Shown here piece after piece: positions 1 through 6,376 of a stretch of DNA of 64,000 bases (the first letter of the stretch is position 1; each line of letters starts with the position of its first letter). The stretch spans positions 1 through 64,000 of the forward strand of contig NZ_JACTVJ010000022.1 in the NCBI RefSeq assembly GCF_014493765.1. The letters run 5' to 3'. The position numbers were made by a program, and so were the translations under genes. The DNA comes from Streptomyces polyasparticus. GTDB lineage: Bacteria; Actinomycetota; Actinomycetes; Streptomycetales; Streptomycetaceae. Below the pieces are notes generated by a model. It was given only the letters and a program-made list of their open reading frames with translations, was not told the DNA's origin and ran no database searches.

Positions 1-58
1 GCTCACGTGAACTCCCTTCTCCGGCGGCTCACGTGAACTCCCTTCTCCGGCGGCTCAC
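1..58 (-). repeat. 26-bp tandem duplication carrying a ribosome-binding site and GTG start
   Basis: Two perfect 26-bp units (1-26, 27-52) are followed by the first six bases of a third (53-58). On the minus strand each unit holds an AGAAGGGAG ribosome-binding site five bases before a GTG. GTG codons lie at 58-56, 32-30 and 6-4. The first overlaps the TGA of the polymerase gene as GTGA. Each of the first two opens nine codons (MSRRRREFT) and ends in a TGA overlapping the next GTG. The next minus-strand gene probably starts at base 6 and lies outside the window. Confidence 0.8.
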
Positions 59-1746
59 TTCGCGTCCGCGTAACACGACACCACCGCCGTACTGAACGGA
101 AACCGCACCGGCGTCTCGCCGAACGCGATCCGGTTGGCCTCCTGCGCGGCCGACCGGATCGCCTCGACGACCGTCGGTGCCTCCGCTTCCGGGCAGTGCA
201 CGATGACCTCGTCGTGCTGGAAGAAGACCAGCTCGGCGGCGAGACCGGCCGTGGACATCGAGCGGCGCAGGGCCGCCATCACCAGGAGCGTCCAGTCGGC
301 CGCGCTGCCCTGCACCACGAAATTGCGCGTGAAGCGGCCGCGCGCACGGGTATTGGTCGAGGCATACCCCGGCACCCAGCCCTCCTCGCCCTCGGCGGCC
401 GGCTCGGGCGCGTCCTGCGGAATGCCCGCCTCCTCGGCCTCCCCGGAGCCGGCCGCCGGCGGGCAGGTCCGGCCCAGCCAGGTCCGTACGAGGCGGCCTT
501 CCTCTCCCGCGCGGGCGGCGTCGTCCACATACGCGACCGCGCGCGGGAAGCGCCGCCGAAGGAGCGCCAGGTTCTTCAGGCCGTCGCCCGAGGTCTGCCC
601 GTACACCGCGCCGAGCACCGCGAGCTTCGCCATCTCGCGGTCACCGGAGAACGCCTTGTCCGACACGGCCTGATAGAGATCACCCGGCCGCCCCGCCACC
701 TCCATCAGACCCGGATCGCGGGAGATCGCGGCGAGCACCCGCGGCTCCATCTGGTCGGCGTCCGCGACCACCAGCTTCCAGCCGGGGTCGGCGACGACCG
801 CGCGCCGGATGACCTTGGGGATCTGCAGCGCGCCGCCGCCGTTGGTCACCCAGCGCCCCGTCACCGTGCCGCCCGGCAGGTACTCGGGACGGAACCGGCC
901 CTCGCGCACCCAGTCCTGCAGCCAGGACCAGCCGTGCGCGACCCAGATCCGGTACAGCTTCTTGTACTCGATCAGCGGCTTCACGGCCGGATGGTCGATC
1001 GACTCGATCTCCCAGCGCCGCGTCGACTTCACCCTGATCCCGGCCTGCGCGAAGGCCTTCACCACGTCCGCGGGCAGATCCGGCCGTACGCGCCGGCCGA
1101 AGGCGGCCGAGACCTCGTCCGCGAGCTCCGCGAGCCGCCGCGGCTCGCCGCCGCCCGCATAGCGCTCGCCGAGCAGCTCGGTCAGGACCTCGCGGTGGAC
1201 GTCGGCGCTCCAGGGCAGGCCCGAGCGGTTCATCTCGCAGGCGATCAGCATGCCCGCCGACTCGGCCGCGGTGAGCAGGCGCATCCGCCCGGGATGCGCG
1301 GCCGCCTCGTGCCGCTTCAGCTGCTCCCCGTACACCTGAAGAAGATCTTCGAGCGATACGGGTACGGGGCCGGGCTCGAAGAGCGAGGACTGCGATCCGG
1401 GCTCGGCCGCTCGCTGCGGCGGGTCCGGCGGCACGGGGGCGTGGCGCAGGCGGGCCAGGGCCGCGGCGGCCGAGCGGGGTTCGCCGAGGCGGCCCTCGTG
1501 GGCGAGGAGCAGGGACTCGGCGTCCTCGATGTCATAGCAGCGCTCGACGCGGACACCCGCCGCGAGCAGCCGCGGATAGATCCCGAAGGTCGAGCGCCAC
1601 ACCCAGCGCGTGACCTCGGGACGGCTCCGGACGGCCGCGGCGAGATCGGGCTCGCGCAGCACGGGACCCTCGGGCCGCCCGTCCGCGGACAGGCCGACGA
1701 GCCGGGCGCCCCCGTCGTCCGTCGCTTCGAGCGCCCATCGCGTCAT
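55..1746 (-). CDS. DNA polymerase I-like protein (bifunctional 3'-5' exonuclease/polymerase type)
   Basis: A 563-residue family A DNA polymerase without a 5'-nuclease domain, so shorter than housekeeping PolA (about 900 residues). Motif A is DADQMEPR (Asp329), motif B contains REMAK and VYG (Lys374, Tyr382), and motif C is FFQHDEV near the C-terminus. The N-terminal 200 residues sit where the 3'-5' exonuclease domain should be but show no clear DEDD motifs, so proofreading is doubtful. The start ATG at 1746 overlaps the stop of the upstream gene by 4 bp, which excludes longer starts. Streptomyces carry such a second Pol I-like gene; its role is probably repair or end processing (inference). 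Confidence 0.88.
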   Translation of the reverse strand: MTRWALEATDDGGARLVGLSADGRPEGPVLREPDLAAAVRSRPEVTRWVWRSTFGIYPRLLAAGVRVERCYDIEDAESLLLAHEGRLGEPRSAAAALARLRHAPVPPDPPQRAAEPGSQSSLFEPGPVPVSLEDLLQVYGEQLKRHEAAAHPGRMRLLTAAESAGMLIACEMNRSGLPWSADVHREVLTELLGERYAGGGEPRRLAELADEVSAAFGRRVRPDLPADVVKAFAQAGIRVKSTRRWEIESIDHPAVKPLIEYKKLYRIWVAHGWSWLQDWVREGRFRPEYLPGGTVTGRWVTNGGGALQIPKVIRRAVVADPGWKLVVADADQMEPRVLAAISRDPGLMEVAGRPGDLYQAVSDKAFSGDREMAKLAVLGAVYGQTSGDGLKNLALLRRRFPRAVAYVDDAARAGEEGRLVRTWLGRTCPPAAGSGEAEEAGIPQDAPEPAAEGEEGWVPGYASTNTRARGRFTRNFVVQGSAADWTLLVMAALRRSMSTAGLAAELVFFQHDEVIVHCPEAEAPTVVEAIRSAAQEANRIAFGETPVRFPFSTAVVSCYADAK

Positions 1747-1949
1747 GCCTCCGATGGTGGCAGCGGGCACTGACAATCGGCGTGCGGCCGCGTGCTCGGG
1801 GCGCAGCCACGGCAGGCGTAGACGTTGAAACCAGGCCCCGTCCCCTGGTGCACCTCGGCCACCAGGACCGGGTCGTCGGTGAGCACACCGCACTCCACGC
1901 ACATACGGACCGGGCGGCGCGGCGGGGTCTTCGGCGGTGGCTGTGTCAT
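1743..1949 (-). CDS. Small four-cysteine (zinc-ribbon-like) protein
   Basis: A 68-residue protein with CVECG in the middle and CRGC about 30 residues later, a pattern that usually binds one zinc ion as a treble clef or ribbon. The N-terminus is rich in Pro and Arg and could touch nucleic acid. It overlaps the polymerase downstream (ATGA) and the gene upstream (ATGA), so the three are translationally coupled. I do not recognise a named family. The coupling suggests a function with the polymerase (inference). Confidence 0.7.
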   Translation of the reverse strand: MTQPPPKTPPRRPVRMCVECGVLTDDPVLVAEVHQGTGPGFNVYACRGCAPSTRPHADCQCPLPPSEA

Positions 1950-2224
1950 GCCGCTGCTCCTCGTACGTGCTGGTCGAGATCGATCCCGTAGTCGGCGGCC
2001 AGGACGAGGGCGAGTTGCCTGCGGCGCACGGTGTACGGCCGGACGAGCGCGCTGGCCGCACCGTCGAGCGGTGTGTGTGCGTCGGCGACATATTGGGAGA
2101 TGGGCCGGGGCCAACTGGCCTGTGCGGGCCGGTTCTTGATGCGGTCGCCCGTCCGGTGGCGTCCCGTACCGGGGAGGATGAGAAGCAGCATCCAGGCCGC
2201 TGCGCGGCGGATAAGCTCGGTCAT
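1946..2224 (-). CDS. Small conserved hypothetical protein
   Basis: About 92 residues from the ATG at 2224. A longer reading to 2302 would run toward the GntR operator region and is less likely. It begins with a short hydrophobic segment (WMLLLILPGTG) followed by a basic region. The C-terminal half contains PLDGAASALVRPY, a pattern I recall from small proteins beside GntR regulators in other Streptomyces. Its stop overlaps the start of the zinc-ribbon gene. It is transcribed away from the GntR gene and is the first gene of the polymerase operon. Function unknown. Confidence 0.6.
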   Translation of the reverse strand: MTELIRRAAAWMLLLILPGTGRHRTGDRIKNRPAQASWPRPISQYVADAHTPLDGAASALVRPYTVRRRQLALVLAADYGIDLDQHVRGAAA

Positions 2225-2307
2225 GTCGGCGCTCCTTGCGATGAGCGTTGGCCGTGCCCCCGGACGTTCGCCGCGTCGCGGGGGTCTCTTCGTGGTCGAC
2301 ATTAGTA

Positions 2308-2346
2308 GTTATCGATACCGACCGATAGTGGTCGATCGTTATCGAT
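2308..2346. promoter_or_regulatory. Probable GntR operator array
   Basis: Between the divergent small protein and the GntR gene, GTTATCGAT occurs at 2308-2316 and again at 2338-2346, exactly 30 bp apart. Between them lies an inverted repeat, GACC-N6-GGTC, at 2320-2333. The region is much more AT-rich than its surroundings. The 30-bp (three helical turns) spacing fits cooperative binding of two dimers controlling both directions. Confidence 0.6.
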
Positions 2347-2393
2347 CAGTACTGATGATGCACGCCCACTGTCGACCAGTTACGGTCGCTCTC

Positions 2394-2654
2394 GTGACTG
2401 AGGAGATCGACCCGCAGGGCATCGACTACCACTACGTTCAGCTCGCCAACATCCTTGAAGGGCGCATCCGTCGGGGCGAACTCGCCCCGGGCCAGCGCCT
2501 TCCCGGGGAGCTGGTGACGGCAGCCGACTTCGGGGTCGGCCCCGTCACCGTCCGGCGCGCCCTCGCGATCCTTCGCGAGAAGGGGCTCGTGGTCACGGTG
2601 CACGCCCGCGGCACCTTCGTCGTCCGCGAGCTCCCGGACGCCGCGGGCGACTGA
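2394..2654 (+). CDS. Small GntR-family transcriptional regulator
   Basis: An 86-residue protein that is almost only a GntR winged-helix domain: YVQLANILEGRIRRGELAPG, then LPGE, the VGPVTVRRALAILREKGLV recognition helix region and a GTF wing. There is no effector domain, unlike full-length GntR proteins. The GTG at 2394 has no ribosome-binding site but sits 7 bases after TACGGT (2381-2386), which fits a leaderless transcript. An upstream ATG near 2353 is possible. Likely represses itself and the divergent polymerase operon through the array at 2308-2346 (inference). Confidence 0.82.
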   Translation: MTEEIDPQGIDYHYVQLANILEGRIRRGELAPGQRLPGELVTAADFGVGPVTVRRALAILREKGLVVTVHARGTFVVRELPDAAGD

Positions 2655-2733
2655 ACCTGCCGGAAGCGCGCCGCTTCATCGCCTCTGCGAGGATTTGTCC
2701 CGTACGCCGGAACGAACCTCAAGGAGCCCCCAC

Positions 2734-3573
2734 ATGCGCGTGGCCCTCGCCCAGACCGACTGCGAGCTCGGCGATGTCGACAAGAACCTGGCCATCGCGC
2801 GGGAGCAGATCGAGCAGGCCGTGGCCCAGGGCGCGAATCTCGTGGTCTTCCCCGAGCTCAGTCTGCACGGCTACCACCTGGGCGGGCTCAAGCGGGACGA
2901 GTCGATCGCGGCGCAGGACCCGCGGGTCCTCGAACTGAGCACGCTCGGCGCCGACGTCATGGTGGGTCTGCACGAGCACACCAGCCTGCGCGCGTACAAC
3001 ACCTCGGCCTACTACAGCGAGGGCGCCCTGGTGCACGCGCACCGCAAGCTCTACCTGCCGAACTACCTGGCCTGGGAGGAGCGCAAGCACGTCAGCCCCG
3101 GCCAGAACATGCGCGCCTACGACCTGCCCCGCGGCGTCGGCCGCGCCGCCACCCTGGTCTGCAACGACGCCTGGCAGCCGGTGCTCCCGTGGCTCGCCGT
3201 GCAGGACGGCGCCGAGGTCATCATCGTGCCGACCAACAGCGCCGCGAGCCTCGACCCCGAGGCCATGGACACCGGCCTGTACTGGGACACCCTGCTCTCG
3301 TACACGGCCCGCATGCTGCAGTGCTGGGTGGTCTTCGTGAACCGCGTGGGCAACGAGAACGGCGCCACCTTCTGGGGCGGATCCCGGGTCGTCGACCCGC
3401 GCGGCACCGTCGTCGCGCAGGCCCCGAAGTGGGAGCCGGGCCTGGTCACGGTCGACATCGACGTGCACGAGGCGCGCCGCCAGCGCCGCGCCGTGCCGCT
3501 GGTCGCGGAGGCGCGACTCGGGATGGTCGGCCGCGAGGTGCGCCGCCTGATCGACGAGGGCGGCGACAGCTAG
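2734..3573 (+). CDS. Nitrilase-superfamily carbon-nitrogen hydrolase
   Basis: A 279-residue hydrolase of the nitrilase superfamily, which breaks C-N bonds in nitriles, amides or N-carbamoyl compounds. The catalytic triad is visible: Glu41 (VVFPELSLHGY), Lys105 (HRKLYLPNY) and Cys143 (LVCNDAWQP). The start ATG at 2734 follows AAGGAG by 8 bases. It is cytoplasmic with no signal peptide. The CNDAW motif resembles the branch of actinobacterial amidohydrolases of unknown substrate, so no specific reaction is claimed. It stands alone and ends in a strong hairpin. Confidence 0.88.
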   Translation: MRVALAQTDCELGDVDKNLAIAREQIEQAVAQGANLVVFPELSLHGYHLGGLKRDESIAAQDPRVLELSTLGADVMVGLHEHTSLRAYNTSAYYSEGALVHAHRKLYLPNYLAWEERKHVSPGQNMRAYDLPRGVGRAATLVCNDAWQPVLPWLAVQDGAEVIIVPTNSAASLDPEAMDTGLYWDTLLSYTARMLQCWVVFVNRVGNENGATFWGGSRVVDPRGTVVAQAPKWEPGLVTVDIDVHEARRQRRAVPLVAEARLGMVGREVRRLIDEGGDS

Positions 3574-3599
3574 GGCCTGTTCTTGTGGATCAGGCCCTA
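3571..3599. terminator. Terminator hairpin after the nitrilase gene
   Basis: A perfect 9-bp stem, TAGGGCCTG pairing with CAGGCCCTA, around an 11-base loop. The stop codon TAG is part of the stem. It separates the nitrilase gene from the convergent oxidoreductase gene. There is no U tract, as is usual for high-GC actinomycete terminators. Confidence 0.75.
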
Positions 3600-3684
3600 G
3601 GGACTGGACGGACCCCTCCCTCCCGGGGGCCGAGCCCTTCCAAGGCTATCGGCGCCCACTGACAACGCCCCCAGCCTCGTCCGG

Positions 3685-4509
3685 CTACCCCCGCACCACC
3701 TCCGCGTACACCTCGATCGCCGCCCGCGGCTCCCGCCCGAGCAGCCGCCGCAGATCCCCGCGGGACGTGTCCGCCACCCCGCTCCCGTCCAGGAAGCCGC
3801 CCTGGATCGCCGAGTACGTGCTGAGCAGCATCGGCACCTGGAACGGCAGGGCCTGCCCGGCGCCGGCGATCGCCGCGCGCGTCGCCTCCAGGGTCCCGGG
3901 TTCGTAGGTGCCGCCGACCGCCGCCGCCAACTCGGCGCCCCCGAGCGCCACTTCACCCACCAGCTCGTACGTGCGCCCGGCGTGCGCGGCCGGTTCGAGG
4001 GCCACCCGCACCGCCGCCTCCGCGAGGTCCGCCCGCGCCACCGCCGCGAGCCGGCCCTCGCCGAGCGGTGCGGCGATCGTGCCGTCCGGTCCCGGTGCGG
4101 CGACGGCGGCCAGGAACTCGGCGTACAGACCGTTCCTGAGCACCGTCCACTCCAGGGACGAGGCGCGCAGCCGGCGCTCGGTCCAGCGGTGGGCCAGTGC
4201 GTACGTGAGGTGGTCGCCGTCGCCGCTGAGGCTGGTGTAGACGAGGTGCCGTACGCCTGCCTTCTCGGCGGCGGATATCACCGCCTCGTGCCGGGCCGTC
4301 ACCACATCGTCCTCGGCGGCGCCCGCGGAGATCATCAACAGGGTGTGGACACCGGAGAAGTCCAGCGACTGCGGATCGTCGAAGTCCACTCGCCGCTGCC
4401 CGGGCGCGGGACTGCGCGTACCGACGACGACATCGGAACGGTCCGCGAGCAGCGGCGAGGAGGTGACAAGACGGCCGAGAGCGCCCGCGGCGCCGGTGAT
4501 CAGGAGCAT
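3685..4509 (-). CDS. NmrA/QOR2-type NAD(P)-binding oxidoreductase
   Basis: A 274-residue atypical short-chain dehydrogenase. The N-terminus MLLITGAAGALG is a GxxGxxG dinucleotide-binding loop, and the fold continues with VVVGTRSP (NADP-type basic residue) and HLVYTSLSG. The classical YxxxK catalytic pair is absent, as in NmrA/QOR2 proteins. QOR2 of E. coli reduces quinones and sits beside an HxlR-type regulator, and the same divergent arrangement is seen here. Quinone reduction is therefore the best guess but not shown by sequence alone. Confidence 0.85.
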   Translation of the reverse strand: MLLITGAAGALGRLVTSSPLLADRSDVVVGTRSPAPGQRRVDFDDPQSLDFSGVHTLLMISAGAAEDDVVTARHEAVISAAEKAGVRHLVYTSLSGDGDHLTYALAHRWTERRLRASSLEWTVLRNGLYAEFLAAVAAPGPDGTIAAPLGEGRLAAVARADLAEAAVRVALEPAAHAGRTYELVGEVALGGAELAAAVGGTYEPGTLEATRAAIAGAGQALPFQVPMLLSTYSAIQGGFLDGSGVADTSRGDLRRLLGREPRAAIEVYAEVVRG

Positions 4510-4556
4510 GCGCTTATCGTTGCGAGGTCCGGCCGTCCGCGTAAGGAGGCACTTTC

Positions 4557-5072
4557 ATGTCACCAGGGCACACCGATGTAACCGCCCCCGCGGATGCCGC
4601 CGCTGTAACCGCGTCCGCGGATGCCACCGATGTAACCGCCCCCGCGGATGCCACCGCCGTGCCCGCCCCCGCGGACACCACCGCCCCCGCCGCTCCCCAG
4701 GACCCGGTGATCGTCTGCGAGACCCCGCAGGACGAGTGCGGCGTACGCGATGTCCTCGACCGCCTCGGCGACAAGTGGTCGATGTACGTCATGGTCGAGC
4801 TGACCGCAGGCACCCTGCGCTTCAAGGAGCTCCAGCGCCGCATCCACGGCGACGTCTCGCAGCGCATGCTGACCCTCACGCTGCGCCGCCTGGAGCGCGA
4901 CGGACTCGTCAGGCGGACCGTGTACCCGACGGTCCCGCCGCAGGTCGAGTACGAGCTGACGCCGATGGGCCGCAGCATGAGCCACCTCCTGAAGTCCCTC
5001 TCCGACTGGTCGATCGCGCACCGCCCCGCCATCGACGAGGCCCGCCGCGTGTACGACGAGAGCCACCCGTGA
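4557..5072 (+). CDS. HxlR-family transcriptional regulator with repetitive N-terminus
   Basis: A 171-residue HxlR (MarR-like winged helix) regulator. The DNA-binding core starts near residue 55 with CGVRDVLDRLGDKW and contains LRFKELQRRI, SQRMLTLTLRRLERDGLV and the wing PPQVEYELT. Cys54 or Cys60 could be redox sensors as in QorR and HypR (inference). Residues 6-41 are four 9-residue repeats of the TDVTAPADA type, absent from normal HxlR proteins. The ribosome-binding site AAGGAGG lies about 8 bases before ATG 4557. Divergent from the QOR2-like gene, which it probably controls. Confidence 0.88.
   Translation: MSPGHTDVTAPADAAAVTASADATDVTAPADATAVPAPADTTAPAAPQDPVIVCETPQDECGVRDVLDRLGDKWSMYVMVELTAGTLRFKELQRRIHGDVSQRMLTLTLRRLERDGLVRRTVYPTVPPQVEYELTPMGRSMSHLLKSLSDWSIAHRPAIDEARRVYDESHP
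4572..4679 (+). repeat. In-frame 27-bp tandem repeat in the HxlR gene
   Basis: Four consecutive 27-bp units (4572, 4599, 4626, 4653) encode 9-residue Ala/Pro/Asp-rich repeats. Unit length is a multiple of three, so copy-number change would keep the reading frame. Confidence 0.85.
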
Positions 5073-6259
5073 GCGATGCGGTCACGCGGGCCTTCGAGGC
5101 CGCGCTCTACACGGACGACGACGCGGCCCTCGACACGGGCGCCGCACTCCTCGCGGCCGATCTCGCCTCCGTAGGGGAAGCAGGCCGGCGCGGCACGGAG
5201 TTCGTCACGCGGGCGTGGCAGCGCGGATGGCAGCCCGCCGATGTCGTACGGATGGTGCGCCGCGAACTGACCGAGGAGCACGCGCAGTTGGCGGCCGGCC
5301 TGATCCTCGACGAGACCGGCCGCTACACCGGGGGTCTCCCGGCCCGCTGGGACGACCAGCTTGCCGCGCTGCCCGCGCGAGGCGAACCGGCGGACCGGTT
5401 CCTGCACGCCACCGCTCTGCTGGAGCTCTACCGGCTCCTGCTGCGGCTGCCGGCCATCGAACCGGTGGGCCCGGCGCCGGGCACTCCCGCGCACACCGCG
5501 CCCGTGAGCGGCGGCCATGAACCGCGCATGCTGACCCGTATCCGCGCCCTGCTCGCGAAGGCCGAGGCGACCGACTTCCCCGACGAGGCGGAGGCGCTGA
5601 CGGCCAAGGCCCAGGAGCTGATGGCCCGCCACAGCATCGACGAGGCGCTGCTCGCCCACCGCGAGCACTCGGCCGAGGCGCCGCGCGCCTGCCGGATCGG
5701 CGTGGACGCCCCGTACGAGACCGCGAAGGCGATCCTGCTCGACGCGGTGGCCACGGCGAACCGCTGCCGCGCGGTGTGGAACGAGTCCTTCGGCTTCTCC
5801 ACCGTGGTCGGCTTCGCGCCCGACCTGGAGATGGCGGAGGTCCTGTACACCTCGCTCCTCGTGCAGGGCACGGCGGCGATGACCCGCGCGGAGGCGGCCC
5901 AGCGCTCGGGCGGCCGCCGCCGCACGAAGACCTTCCGCCAGTCCTTCCTGATGGCGTACGCGCATCGGGTGGGCGAACGCCTCGCCGCGGCCTCGGACCA
6001 CGTGGCGGCCGAGGACTACTCGCTCCTTCCGGTCCTCGCGGCCCGCGAGGTCGCGGTGACGGGCGCGGTGGACGAGATGTTCCCGTCGACGCAGCGGACG
6101 CGGGTCCGGGGAGTGGACGACGCGGCGGGCTGGGAGCACGGGCGGGCAGCGGCGGACGAGGCGACTCAGCCCCTGCCGGGGGTACCTCCCACGCCCTTAA
6201 GGCAGTGGGGGAGCTTGAGCAGATCCGACCGGAGGTCGGATGCGGGGTCCGGGGCGTAG
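5069..6259 (+). CDS. DUF2786 domain protein
   Basis: A 396-residue protein. GTG 5069 overlaps the HxlR stop (GTGA), so the two are coupled. The DUF2786 domain begins near residue 155 with RIRALLAKAEATDFPDEAEALTAKAQELM and a following RHSI, a helical motif shared with some phage and plasmid proteins. The C-terminal half has FRQSFLMAYAHRVGERL. The last 25 residues are encoded by a dispersed intergenic repeat (from about 6180), so the natural stop may have been lost to insertion of that element. Function unknown. Confidence 0.82.
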   Translation: MSDAVTRAFEAALYTDDDAALDTGAALLAADLASVGEAGRRGTEFVTRAWQRGWQPADVVRMVRRELTEEHAQLAAGLILDETGRYTGGLPARWDDQLAALPARGEPADRFLHATALLELYRLLLRLPAIEPVGPAPGTPAHTAPVSGGHEPRMLTRIRALLAKAEATDFPDEAEALTAKAQELMARHSIDEALLAHREHSAEAPRACRIGVDAPYETAKAILLDAVATANRCRAVWNESFGFSTVVGFAPDLEMAEVLYTSLLVQGTAAMTRAEAAQRSGGRRRTKTFRQSFLMAYAHRVGERLAAASDHVAAEDYSLLPVLAAREVAVTGAVDEMFPSTQRTRVRGVDDAAGWEHGRAAADEATQPLPGVPPTPLRQWGSLSRSDRRSDAGSGA

Positions 6260-6309
6260 CCCCGGTTTCGGGAAGGGGCGGGGCGGGGAGGAAAGCCCGC
6301 CGCAGGCGC
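6215..6309 (+). repeat. Dispersed GC-rich hairpin element (copy 1)
   Basis: Positions 6215-6263 match 43 of 49 bases of the minus strand at 54468-54420, including a 7-bp hairpin at 6224-6240 and a GGGGCGTAGCCCC hairpin. Positions 6270-6309 match 46763-46800 in the same orientation (GGGAAGGGGCGGGG, then AAAGCCCGCCGCAGGCGC). It overlaps the 3' end of the DUF2786 gene and probably acts as a terminator. Confidence 0.75.
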
Positions 6310-6376
6310 CCCACCCGCACCCGAGCACCCGCCGCAACCGCCGCAAATCCCCCAATACGGGACGTATCCTTACCGG

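Noticed and set aside
196-1773. A 525-codon plus-strand frame opposite the polymerase gene
   Set aside because: It mirrors the polymerase gene in high-GC sequence; composition is His/Arg/Gly-rich without domains.
1743-2654. Remnant of an integrative plasmid (GntR beside a polymerase)
   Set aside because: No integrase, excisionase, tra or attachment site is present, and the GC of the genes equals that of the surroundings.
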